Shown here: positions 44,039 through 51,741 of the stretch, one piece after another
Position numbering within the stretch: position 1 is the stretch's first letter
Layout: every line of letters begins with the position of its first letter
Source of the DNA: Alkalihalobacillus sp. AL-G
GTDB taxonomy: Bacteria; Bacillota; Bacilli; Bacillales; Fictibacillaceae
Assembly: GCF_030643805.1 (NCBI RefSeq)
Contig: NZ_CP094656.1
Span: 248,001 to 312,000, forward strand
Reading direction: 5' to 3'
DNA: 64,000 nucleotides
Notes under the pieces: model-generated
The model's database searches: none
The model's input: the letters and a program-made list of their open reading frames with translations, nothing else
What the model was told of the DNA's origin: nothing
Program-made: the position numbers and the translations under genes

Positions 44039-44569
44039 ATGACAAATGTAATAACCAGACAACGATGTAAATGGTGCGAAGAAGATTCTCAGTTAATACA
44101 GTATCATGATGAAGAGTGGGGGAGACAAGTTACAGATAACGATGCATTGTTCGAAGCGTTGACGCTGGAAATTTTCCAAGCAGGATTAAGCTGGAAAACG
44201 ATATTACATAAACGCGAAAACTTTCGTGCTGCATTCGAAGGGTTCAAGATTGATCGAGTAGCAGACTTTGATTCTGAAAAAGTAGAAAAACTGCTTCAGG
44301 ATAAAGGAATCGTACGACATCGCCGAAAAATTGAATCGACCATTGAAAACGCCAAAATCGCTCAGGAAATCATCAAGCGTGAAGGCAGCCTCATAAGCTT
44401 CTTCACTTCATTATCGGATGAAAAAGCAGACAAACAAAAGGCGATCAAGACAACGTTCTGCCATGTCGGATTAACGACAGCAGAAAGCTTTTTGCAGGCG
44501 GCTGGCTTTAGTGAACCTGATCACGCACCAACATGTTTTTTGTTCAAAAAGAAAGAAGCTGCCGAATGA
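44039..44569 (+). CDS. tag: DNA-3-methyladenine glycosylase I
   Basis: A 176-residue base-excision repair enzyme that removes 3-methyladenine from alkylated DNA. ATG 44039 (MTNVITRQRCKWC) follows GGCGGGGAGTG; an upstream in-frame ATG overlaps that site. Zinc ligands appear as CKWC near residue 10 and a His/Cys pair at the C-terminus (HAPTCF). HDEEWG (about 25) and LEIFQAGLSWKTIL (about 45-58) are Tag signatures. Length is slightly below E. coli Tag (187). Single gene. Confidence 0.9.
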   Translation: MTNVITRQRCKWCEEDSQLIQYHDEEWGRQVTDNDALFEALTLEIFQAGLSWKTILHKRENFRAAFEGFKIDRVADFDSEKVEKLLQDKGIVRHRRKIESTIENAKIAQEIIKREGSLISFFTSLSDEKADKQKAIKTTFCHVGLTTAESFLQAAGFSEPDHAPTCFLFKKKEAAE

Positions 44570-44584
44570 TCGACAGCTTCTTGT
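44553..44584. terminator. Bidirectional terminator of tag and the siderophore-binding gene
   Basis: AAGAAGCTG and CAGCTTCTT are perfectly complementary. The leftward version runs into TTCTTTTTG, the rightward one into TTGTTATTCC. Confidence 0.72.
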
Positions 44585-44592
44585 TATTCCGT

Positions 44593-45567
44593 TTATTTTT
44601 CTAGAAAGAACTTTTCGATATCGTCTAGCATTTTATTCGCAGCAATTACACCACCGGCTGTGTTCCAAATGGTATCGCTGACTTCATATGCCTTTCCTGC
44701 TTTAACGGCTTCAAGGTTTTTCCAAAGTGGATCCTTAGTCCATTCATCTTGAACCTTATTTCCTTCTCCATCTCCAGTTTCATAAGTGAAGTAGAAGATG
44801 ACGTCTCCATTCATTTCAGGAATACGTTCTTTCGTAACGCCTTTTTCTGCAAAATCATCTACATCTTGACCTTCAGGGCGATTGAATCCAAGTTGCTCTA
44901 GAATGATTCCGGAGAATGAATCCTTGTGATAAATCCGAACATCTTGAGCCATGAACCGGACCATCGAAATTTCTAATTCCTTTTTATCGCCAAGCTTTTC
45001 ACTAATTTCTTTAACACGGTTCTCATAGTTTCCAAGAACTTCCTGACCTTTTTCTTCTATATTAAGTGCTTTTGCGTACAGCTTGAAGTTGATTTGCCAG
45101 TCACCTCGAAGTGTTTCAGAAAACACGGTCGGGGCAATTTTACTTAAAGCCTCATAATGCTTTTCCTGTCTCATCTTGTTTCCGATGATTAAGTCTGGTT
45201 GTAATGCAGCGATGGCTTCAAGGTTGATGTCGCTTTCAGTACCAACAACCTCAACACCTTCCATTTGATCAGTAATATGGTCATACCAAGGTTCGCCAGT
45301 CCATGATTTAACGGCTCCAACAGGCTTCACACCCATTGATAAAATTGCTTCTGTACCTTCATTCGTTAAAATAACAACTTTCTCAGGACTACCTTTAACT
45401 GTGGTTTCACCCATTGCGTGCTCGACAGTGTAGGAATTCTCTTTTTTCGATCCGTTATCTTTTTCTTCTGCAGAACCTTCTCCGTTATCTGATCCGCAAC
45501 CTGCAAGGATGAACAGTAAAGCAAACATCGATACCAACATTACGGCTGAAAATTTTCTTAGTGCCAT
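44593..45567 (-). CDS. Iron(III)-siderophore ABC transporter substrate-binding lipoprotein
   Basis: A 324-residue lipoprotein with lipobox LAGC (Cys about residue 24) of the helical-backbone (class III) metal-siderophore receptors. The first lobe has EKVVILTNEGTEAILSMGVKPVGAVK and the second IYHKDSFSGIILEQLGFNRP. Divergent from two FecCD-type permeases, the same layout as yfiY-yfiZ-yfhA in B. subtilis (hydroxamate siderophores). Two Fur boxes lie in the shared upstream region. Ligand specificity is by analogy only. Confidence 0.9.
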   Translation of the reverse strand: MALRKFSAVMLVSMFALLFILAGCGSDNGEGSAEEKDNGSKKENSYTVEHAMGETTVKGSPEKVVILTNEGTEAILSMGVKPVGAVKSWTGEPWYDHITDQMEGVEVVGTESDINLEAIAALQPDLIIGNKMRQEKHYEALSKIAPTVFSETLRGDWQINFKLYAKALNIEEKGQEVLGNYENRVKEISEKLGDKKELEISMVRFMAQDVRIYHKDSFSGIILEQLGFNRPEGQDVDDFAEKGVTKERIPEMNGDVIFYFTYETGDGEGNKVQDEWTKDPLWKNLEAVKAGKAYEVSDTIWNTAGGVIAANKMLDDIEKFFLEK

Positions 45568-45591
45568 TTGACCTTCCCCCTATGTATATAA

Positions 45592-45676
45592 TTGATAATG
45601 AATCTCATTCACAATTAAAATAATATAATGATAAAATGGAAAAGTCAACAGTTAAATTGAAAATGATTCTCAATAT
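45592..45676. promoter_or_regulatory. Two Fur boxes in the divergent iron-uptake promoter region
   Basis: TTGATAATGAATCTCATTCAC (45592-45612, here given in two parts: TTGATAATGA and ATCTCATTCAC) and TTGAAAATGATTCTCAAT (45657-45674) match the GATAATGAT-A-ATCATTATC operator. They should confer iron repression in both directions. The stretch 45677-45892 otherwise shows no supportable gene. Confidence 0.85.
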
Positions 45677-45892
45677 CGTTGACAGTATATTTTAGATAAA
45701 TTAGACTTTAATTTGGAATATCTAATTTTTAATGTACGTGAGGACCGGGGAGGCCGATTAATGAAAAATTCGGCAGTTATTGAATGAAGTTCGACCAACT
45801 GCTTCATACTTTTGAAAACGTCGAACGGACTTACATCGTGTGAGCCTCCGGACTTTTTGAACAACCTATTATAGAAGGGTCGTACAACAGAC

Positions 45893-46891
45893 ATGTTATT
45901 AAACAATGGGATTAGGTTTTTAGGGGTAGGAGTAGGATTGCTTCTCGTCTTATTATTTATGTTGGCAAGTGTCATCTACGGTTATACAGATATCAATCTT
46001 GCTATGGTTATAGATTCATATAGAAATTTTGATGGTTCCAATTCACACATTATCATTCAAGAAACAAGGGTTCCAAGGGCTTTTATTGCTGCAGCAGTTG
46101 GAGCAAGCCTTGCGATTTCAGGAGCAATCATGCAAGGGCTGACACGAAATCCGTTGGCGTCCCCTGGTATATTCGGTGTCAATGCAGGGGCAAGCTTTTT
46201 TGTCGTGATTGCTGTGAGTTTCATAGGGGTTTCATCATTGGATATGTTCAAATGGTATGCGTTTACCGGGGCAACAGTTGCGGCCTTGATCGTCTATATT
46301 ATAGGATCGATGGGGCGTGACGGACTGACTCCAGTAAAACTGACACTTGCTGGTGCGGCAATTACTGCTTTATTTGCTTCGATGACACAGGGAATCCTTA
46401 CGTTGAACGAACAGGCATTAGAGGAAGTCTTGTTCTGGTTAGCTGGTTCAGTCCAAGGTAGGGACCTTTCGATTCTAATGTCGGTTCTTCCTTATTTAGT
46501 AGTTGGCTGGGTGTGTTCCCTTTTTATAGGTGGAAAAATGAACATCCTTAACATGGGGGAAGATGTCGCGATCGGTTTAGGACAGAAGACTATTGCCGTC
46601 AAACTAGTCGGTGCATTTATTATCGTCGTATTAGCAGGTGGGGCAGTTGCTGTTGCAGGGCCGATCGGATTTATCGGCATCGTGATCCCGCATGTGTCTA
46701 GATGGCTGGTCGGAATCGATTATCGATGGGTTATTCCTTATAGTGGATTACTAGGGGCTATGCTGCTTTTGTTAGCGGATATTGGGGCACGTTATATCAT
46801 TATGCCAAGTGAAGTTCCCGTGGGTGTAATGACTGCCATCATCGGAACACCCTTTTTCATATACATTGCTCGAAAGGGGTTCAATGAATAA
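45893..46891 (+). CDS. Siderophore ABC transporter permease (FecCD family), first subunit
   Basis: A 332-residue membrane protein with about nine or ten helices. ETRVPRAFIAAAVGASLAISGAIMQGLTRNPLASPGIFG (about 55-95) is the FecCD hallmark. The C-terminal coupling region is AGPIGFIGIVIPHVSRWLVG. The start ATG 45893 has only GAAGGGT some 15 bases upstream, so the exact start is less certain. Its stop and the next start overlap by 1 bp (TAATG). It resembles B. subtilis YfiZ; no ATPase gene follows, so a shared siderophore ATPase elsewhere is expected. Confidence 0.9.
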   Translation: MLLNNGIRFLGVGVGLLLVLLFMLASVIYGYTDINLAMVIDSYRNFDGSNSHIIIQETRVPRAFIAAAVGASLAISGAIMQGLTRNPLASPGIFGVNAGASFFVVIAVSFIGVSSLDMFKWYAFTGATVAALIVYIIGSMGRDGLTPVKLTLAGAAITALFASMTQGILTLNEQALEEVLFWLAGSVQGRDLSILMSVLPYLVVGWVCSLFIGGKMNILNMGEDVAIGLGQKTIAVKLVGAFIIVVLAGGAVAVAGPIGFIGIVIPHVSRWLVGIDYRWVIPYSGLLGAMLLLLADIGARYIIMPSEVPVGVMTAIIGTPFFIYIARKGFNE

Positions 46892-47940
46892 TGGCGAGAT
46901 ACAGATCAATAAGGAACAAAGCATTTTCATTGCTATTTGATACAAAAACGACATGGATCGTTCTTAGTTTAGCAGTAGGATTTATCGCGTTGATGATACT
47001 AAGCATCGGGGTTGGTCAGCTCTGGATTTCACCTATAGATGTTGTAAAATCCATGTTCGGCTACGGAGAAGATATGCAAAACCTGGTCGTCCGATCGTTT
47101 AGAATGCCTCGTATAATATTAGCTTTATTGGCTGGAGCAGGACTTGCATTATCAGGCGCGATCCTACAAGGGATTATCAGGAACCCATTAGCATCACCAG
47201 ACATTATCGGGATAACTGGAGGAGCTGCTGTTGCGACAGTTGGTTTCCTTGCTGCTTTTAGTGATCGAAGTAATTCATTGACTGTCAGTATTCATTGGAT
47301 GCCGCTCGCCTCCTTTCTTGGCGCGGTCATTATGGGTTTTCTTGTTTACTTATTGGCGTGGCGTCAGGGGGTTTCACCGATCCGACTTGTGTTGATCGGG
47401 ATTGGATTATCTGCAGCAGCACAAGCGTTCACGACAATGATGATGATCCTCGGTCCGATTTTTACAGCATCTAAAGCAAACATTTGGATTACCGGAAGTG
47501 TTAACGGTACAAACTGGAGCGAAATCACTACATTACTGCCGTGGATGGGTATACTTTTTATTGCCGTTTTCATCATGGCAAGGAGACTGAATATCCAAGA
47601 GCTTGGGGCAGATGTTGCGACGGGAGCCGGGAGTAAGGTACAGAAGGATCGAATGCTGCTTTTATTTTTAAGTACTGCACTAGCCGGTGGATCGGTTGCA
47701 TTCGCAGGAGGTATCGGATTTGTCGGATTAATGGCACCTCATATTGCCAGGAAGCTAGTAGGCTCTTCTTTTGGGGGATTGCTCATGGTGTCGGCTCTGA
47801 TTGGTGGAATAGTTGTAATGGGAGCGGACTTAATCGCGAGAACAGCATTTGCACCACTTGAAGTGCCAGCAGGGGTATTTACATCAGCAATCGGAGCACC
47901 ATACTTCATCTACCTACTTTATAGGAATAGGAATAAGTAA
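46891..47940 (+). CDS. Siderophore ABC transporter permease (FecCD family), second subunit
   Basis: A 349-residue partner permease. SFRMPRIILALLAGAGLALSGAILQGIIRNPLASPDIIG and AFAGGIGFVGLMAPHIARKLVG are the family signatures. It overlaps the preceding gene by 1 bp and ends at a strong terminator (47964-47996). B. subtilis YfhA is the positional counterpart. Forms the heterodimeric channel with the first subunit. Confidence 0.9.
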   Translation: MARYRSIRNKAFSLLFDTKTTWIVLSLAVGFIALMILSIGVGQLWISPIDVVKSMFGYGEDMQNLVVRSFRMPRIILALLAGAGLALSGAILQGIIRNPLASPDIIGITGGAAVATVGFLAAFSDRSNSLTVSIHWMPLASFLGAVIMGFLVYLLAWRQGVSPIRLVLIGIGLSAAAQAFTTMMMILGPIFTASKANIWITGSVNGTNWSEITTLLPWMGILFIAVFIMARRLNIQELGADVATGAGSKVQKDRMLLLFLSTALAGGSVAFAGGIGFVGLMAPHIARKLVGSSFGGLLMVSALIGGIVVMGADLIARTAFAPLEVPAGVFTSAIGAPYFIYLLYRNRNK

Positions 47941-47963
47941 GTGGAAATTGAAAATTAGGTATT

Positions 47964-47996
47964 AAAAAAAGGAAGGCGATTAGCCTTCCTTTTTTA
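47964..47996 (+). terminator. Terminator of the siderophore permease operon
   Basis: GGAAGGC, loop GATTA, GCCTTCC followed by TTTTTTA; the stem is extended by A/T pairs. Confidence 0.92.
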
Positions 47997-48061
47997 TTTT
48001 AGACATTAGTGGTGGAACTTCATCTAGTAAAAAACAACGTTCATTCATCTGTATCATAGAC

Positions 48062-48427
48062 TCACCCTATATACCTTTCAAATTGAAGATCAGGTGTGTC
48101 GTCGTGTACTAAAAGGGAAGAGCTCCCAAACGAAAGATCAGGTGTATCATCGTGTGCTAAAAGGGAAGAGCTCCCAAACGAAAGATCAGGTGTATCATCG
48201 TGTGCTAAAAGGGAAGAGCTCCCAAACGAAAGATCAGGCGTATCATCGTGGGCTAATAGGTAAGAACCCCCGAACGAAAGGTCAGGTGTATCGTCATGGG
48301 CTAGAAAGGAAGAGCTTTCAAACGAAAGATCAGGTGTATCATCATGTGCTGAGTAATAATTGTTAGGTAAAGCAGTAAACACCATTAAGCAAAATAAACC
48401 GATTAGTATAATTAAAACTTTTTTCAT
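48062..48427 (-). CDS. Exported multi-copy peptide precursor, candidate quorum-sensing pheromone
   Basis: A 121-residue precursor from ATG 48427, which has GAGGAG eight bases upstream. Residues 1-25 form a signal peptide (MKKVLIILIGLFCLMVFTAL). From residue 27 to the end are six 16-residue units starting at about 27, 43, 59, 75, 91 and 107, with core HDDTPDL and consensus AHDDTPDLSFGSSSLL. The last unit differs (VHDDTPDLQFERYIG). Three units are almost identical at DNA level (48 bp). Coming 24 bp after an HTH-TPR regulator on the same strand, it fits the receptor-precursor layout of NprR-NprX and AimR-AimP. Release of short peptides from each unit is inference. Confidence 0.78.
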   Translation of the reverse strand: MKKVLIILIGLFCLMVFTALPNNYYSAHDDTPDLSFESSSFLAHDDTPDLSFGGSYLLAHDDTPDLSFGSSSLLAHDDTPDLSFGSSSLLAHDDTPDLSFGSSSLLVHDDTPDLQFERYIG

Positions 48428-48451
48428 AACGTTCACTCCTCAAATAACTTA

Positions 48452-49708
48452 TTAAAAGAATTTTTGACTAGCTTTAAGTGCTAATTTATAATTCTCACTA
48501 GCATTTTTGTACTGTGAGTTTTTATAGTAGTAATCAGCTAAAAGGGTTGAATATTCACAAACATATTCCATAATATTTTTATCTTCGAAAAATGGAATTG
48601 CTTGTTTTTTTAGCAGATTTTCATATTCTTTACCAGATTGTTGATTAAGTCTCAACTTTAGAATCTTATAATGAATAGTGTACTCATCGTTCGGTTCTTT
48701 TTCTAATTGAATATTTATTTTTTGCATCCATTTATTGGACTCTTCGTAATTTTCTAGATTGTAGTATTCTTTGGCAATGAGAAAATATGTAACTTGTAAG
48801 TTAGAATCCTTAACCTTATTTTTGATCTCCAGACTTTTCAAATAATATTTTATTGCTTCTTCGGGGTCACCTTTATTAGAATAAACAAATCCTAAATTGT
48901 GATAAATTATTCCTAAACTTTTTGAGTTATTAAATGAAATTGCAAACTTTAACGCCTGGTTAAAATGATACTCTGACTGTAAATAGTTCTTTATTCGTCT
49001 GTTCACTATTCCAAGTAATATTTGACAATCCGCACTTCTAGTAAAATTGTATTCTTTATCAAAGATATCTAGCGCTTTGTATGCATAATTTATTACTGCG
49101 GTATTGTGAAAGAGATGAGTCTGAGTTAATGCTACGCTGTAATAGTATGTTGCTAACTCAACTTGATTTAATGGAGTGTGCTGAATATAAGCCTCAGCAT
49201 TCTCAAAGTGTTTTATTGCTTGTGAGTAATTGGATTCAACATGATTAAATAATCCATTTATAAAGTGATAATAGAAATTAAGAGCAACATCAGAACGTGT
49301 CTCATAATACTTATTTAATTCCAAAATTTGTTTTGAGGCTTTTGTTTTATTATTTGTTGTAATAAAATACCTAGTTAAAAATAATTGATATCTTATTAAA
49401 GTATTGGGATCTTCAATAAGTGGTATATACTCTTTAATTTTATTATGTGTGGTTTCGGCTTCCTCATATTTACGGAGAACCATCAGATAATTCCACTCAT
49501 TAAGCATTCCTACTAAATTAACATCGAGCTGTTTTTCTTCGGGGGATATCCCAAGGCGTTCACACAACAATTCAATGACATCTTCACTAGATTTGGCGTC
49601 GCCGTTTTCAATTTTACTAAGGTAGGAGACGGAGCATATGCCCTTCGCAAGTTCCTCTTGGGTGAGGTTTTTTGTCTTTCTGTAATATCTTATTCGCTGT
49701 CCAATCAT
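48452..49708 (-). CDS. HTH-TPR transcriptional regulator, RRNPP (NprR/PlcR/AimR-like) type
   Basis: A 418-residue protein. An N-terminal XRE-type helix-turn-helix (about 1-58) contains QRIRYYRKTKNLTQEELAKG and YLSKIENGDAKSSEDVIELL. The remaining 350 residues are helical tetratricopeptide-like repeats (for example NFYYHFINGLFNHVESNYSQAIKHFENA and IIYHNLGFVYSNKGDPEEAIKYYLKSLE). Size and order match NprR (about 420) more than PlcR. The gene is markedly AT-rich. The downstream repeated-peptide gene suggests the TPR domain senses the re-imported peptide. An inverted repeat at 49728-49788, 20 bp before the start, suggests autoregulation. Confidence 0.88.
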   Translation of the reverse strand: MIGQRIRYYRKTKNLTQEELAKGICSVSYLSKIENGDAKSSEDVIELLCERLGISPEEKQLDVNLVGMLNEWNYLMVLRKYEEAETTHNKIKEYIPLIEDPNTLIRYQLFLTRYFITTNNKTKASKQILELNKYYETRSDVALNFYYHFINGLFNHVESNYSQAIKHFENAEAYIQHTPLNQVELATYYYSVALTQTHLFHNTAVINYAYKALDIFDKEYNFTRSADCQILLGIVNRRIKNYLQSEYHFNQALKFAISFNNSKSLGIIYHNLGFVYSNKGDPEEAIKYYLKSLEIKNKVKDSNLQVTYFLIAKEYYNLENYEESNKWMQKINIQLEKEPNDEYTIHYKILKLRLNQQSGKEYENLLKKQAIPFFEDKNIMEYVCEYSTLLADYYYKNSQYKNASENYKLALKASQKFF

Positions 49709-49727
49709 AATATCCCCCCTTTGTAAC

Positions 49728-49788
49728 TTGGGAAAATTGACCCGTAAACCCCTTGAATAATGTCTACCAAAACTACTAGTTTTCCCAA
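49728..49788. promoter_or_regulatory. Long-spaced inverted repeat upstream of the HTH-TPR regulator, candidate operator
   Basis: TTGGGAAA (49728-49735) and TTTCCCAA (49781-49788), 45 bp apart (centres 53 bp). The same arms with 44-bp separation lie upstream of the matrixin gene at 5356-5415. The region between this regulator and the divergent gene at 49948 is 239 bp and AT-rich. Confidence 0.6.
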
Positions 49789-49947
49789 TACAAGGTTGTA
49801 CGTTCCTTTGCTAAAATAAATATAACATAAATTGAACAGCTAGTTAGGGTTATTTGCTTGTTTTTTCAGTTATTTTGGAAAATTTTCATAATAACTATAG
49901 TAAGAATGTGCCTATTTTAATTATGACATGAAAGGGAGGACAGCATA

Positions 49948-50754
49948 ATGGGAAAAATGAACAATTTATTTTATAATAGAGATAATCCCAAAGGCCCAGT
50001 TTATACTTCCGATGAACTAGCACAGTCCAACCGGATGAAATATAATAATATGAATGAGGGTGAAAAGTCCTATAAATCTAGTAAGGATCTTCATATCGAT
50101 GATCAACAGAATAAATGGTATTATTATCGGATTGACGAAAAAGGGAAGTTCGATCTCGTAGGATTTAATCCCCATTCAGGATCTGTAATGAAAAAAGTAG
50201 TTTACGGTACTCCGAATATTTATGAGTTTCCTGAACACATTATCGTAGCTTGTGAGGGGAACGGGGAAACAGGTGCCGTCTATCAGTTTTCAAAGGATAC
50301 GTTGATGCTTGTTCAAGAGTGGGAAATTGATGGTTTTATCTGGGATGTGAAGATGGTCGATCACGATGTTTGTGTTTCTGCTTATGTCGTTGACTTGGAT
50401 ACAGCGCGTCTCTATATTTTAAAAGGTCGTTCAATCGATTTTGTTGAACTTGGAACCCATTTCGCACCTGCAGATTTATTGGTGTTCCAAGGCAATCTCT
50501 TTATTTCGGCGTATCCTATAGTTGAGACAAGCCCTAGAAAGATTTTGCGGTTAGATGATGAATTTGCGATTGTTGATGAATACAAGGTATCGGTTTGCCC
50601 AAGATTTCTTTTTGAAAATGGCGATGAAATCTTAATTCAGGAACTGGACGTAAAGACAGGGCGATCTGATCGCTATTCTTCTCTCAACATCAAAACAGGA
50701 GAAGAGATCATTTCAAGAAGGAAACGACCAAAAAGAACTAAAAGTCTAATATAA
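49948..50754 (+). CDS. Hypothetical protein, possibly beta-propeller-like
   Basis: A 268-residue soluble protein I do not recognise. The N-terminal 50 residues are polar and Asn-rich (NNLFYNRDNPKGPVY), then repeating strand-turn patterns occur (WYYYRIDEKGKFDLVGFNPHSG, FPEHIIVACEGNGETGAVYQF, FQGNLFISAYPI, RKILRLDDEFAIVDEYKV) resembling six-bladed or seven-bladed propeller blades. No signal peptide. ATG 49948 follows GAAAGGGAGGACAGC. It diverges from the HTH-TPR regulator and shares its intergenic region, so it may be a target of that regulator. The C-terminus is strongly basic. Confidence 0.6.
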   Translation: MGKMNNLFYNRDNPKGPVYTSDELAQSNRMKYNNMNEGEKSYKSSKDLHIDDQQNKWYYYRIDEKGKFDLVGFNPHSGSVMKKVVYGTPNIYEFPEHIIVACEGNGETGAVYQFSKDTLMLVQEWEIDGFIWDVKMVDHDVCVSAYVVDLDTARLYILKGRSIDFVELGTHFAPADLLVFQGNLFISAYPIVETSPRKILRLDDEFAIVDEYKVSVCPRFLFENGDEILIQELDVKTGRSDRYSSLNIKTGEEIISRRKRPKRTKSLI

Positions 50755-50767
50755 TTAAATGTAAAAC

Positions 50768-50801
50768 GAGGTTGGCTCAAATTATGGGTCAACCCTTTTT
50801 T
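50768..50801 (+). terminator. Terminator after the hypothetical gene
   Basis: GGTTGGCTC and GGGTCAACCC form an imperfect stem followed by TTTTTT. Confidence 0.75.
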
Positions 50802-50888
50802 AAGTGGATCGAGCTTCACATATTCTACATATAGAGTAAGAGGTTGGTGTGTTAGGTCGAAGTAGTAGAAGGAAAGAGAGAAAATTAG

Positions 50889-51190
50889 CCAAATTGTCGC
50901 CATGAAGGGCTCATGCACGACAGTTCAGAGGGGAAATCGAGTTGAACTGTCGCCATGAAGGGCTTATGCGGACAGTTTGGAGGGGAAATCGAGTTGAACT
51001 GTCGCCATGAAAGGTTTATGCGGACAGTTTGGAGGGGAAATCGAGTTGAACTGTCGCCATGAAGGGTTTATGCGGACAGTTTGGAGGGGAAATCGAGTTG
51101 AACTGTCGCTATGAAGGGTTTATGCGGACAGTTTGGAGGGGAAATCGAGTTGAACTGTCGATATGAAGAGTTCGTGCTCGCCGATTGGAG
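50889..51190 (+). repeat. Six tandem copies of a 52-bp hairpin repeat ending at the NUDIX gene start
   Basis: TGTCG recurs at 50895, 50948, 51000, 51052, 51104 and 51156: spacing 53 then 52 four times. Each unit reads AACTGTCGCCATGAAGGG, then TTTATGCGGACAGTT, then TTGGAGGGGAAATCGAG. AACTGTC and GACAGTT are complementary, so each unit can form a hairpin. The last unit's GGAGGG acts as the ribosome binding site of the NUDIX gene. The units are contiguous, without spacers. Confidence 0.9.
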
Positions 51191-51197
51191 GGATTTG

Positions 51198-51599
51198 ATG
51201 AAATGGATTGGCTCAGCAGCTGTATGTATTCAAGGAAACCGCTTGTTGATGGTACAACAAGGAAAAAAGGATGAACCGAAACTTTGGACTGTGCCCTCTG
51301 GTGGAAAAGAGATTGATGAGTCCTTTGAATCTTGCTGCTTAAGGGAGCTTGAAGAAGAGACAGGCTATAAGGGCGAAATTATTAGACCACTGCATGTGAA
51401 AAATGGGCATAGTTATGGCTATGAGGTGACGGTCCACTATTTCCTTGTGCGGATCGTAGGTGGGCAAGCTAAAATCCAAGATCCGGATAATTTGATACAT
51501 GAAATCAGATGGGTAAAGTCAGATGAAATTAATTCATTAGAGCTTGCTTTTCCACAGGATCTTTCACATCTTCAGGAGTTGATGTTTATAGAATCCTAA
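51198..51599 (+). CDS. NUDIX hydrolase
   Basis: A 133-residue pyrophosphohydrolase. The Nudix box GGKEIDESFESCCLRELEEE-TGY (G-x5-E-x7-REL-x-EE-x-G) lies at about residues 34-56. ATG 51198 (MKWIGSAAV) follows TTGGAGGGATTTG, the end of the 52-bp repeat array; the longer upstream frame reads through repeat units and is not accepted. Substrate (8-oxo-dGTP-like, ADP-ribose or other) unknown. Nudix enzymes commonly sanitise nucleotides. Confidence 0.87.
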   Translation: MKWIGSAAVCIQGNRLLMVQQGKKDEPKLWTVPSGGKEIDESFESCCLRELEEETGYKGEIIRPLHVKNGHSYGYEVTVHYFLVRIVGGQAKIQDPDNLIHEIRWVKSDEINSLELAFPQDLSHLQELMFIES

Positions 51600-51741
51600 T
51601 ATAGTAGAACAACTGGTAAATCCTGTTTTGCGAAAGTACCCCAAATCGAGCAAAATGGTAATTAATACATACACTGACAATTTACGAACTCATTTCGAAT
51701 ACTATAAAACTACATACTATTTTTGCTAGGGGTACAAGGAA

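Noticed and set aside
48094-48366. Rightward ORF with repeated KSSQTKDQVYHRVLKG
   Set aside because: It is the antisense shadow of the repeated precursor gene at 48062-48427, has no ribosome binding site and no signal peptide.
26268-51190. Short tandem repeats as CRISPR arrays
   Set aside because: The 20-bp, 21-bp and 52-bp units are contiguous with no unique spacers, and no cas genes are present.
51111-51197. Longer NUDIX start reading through the 52-bp repeats
   Set aside because: Residues upstream of MKWIGSAAV come from repeat DNA, and GGAGGG sits correctly before ATG 51198.
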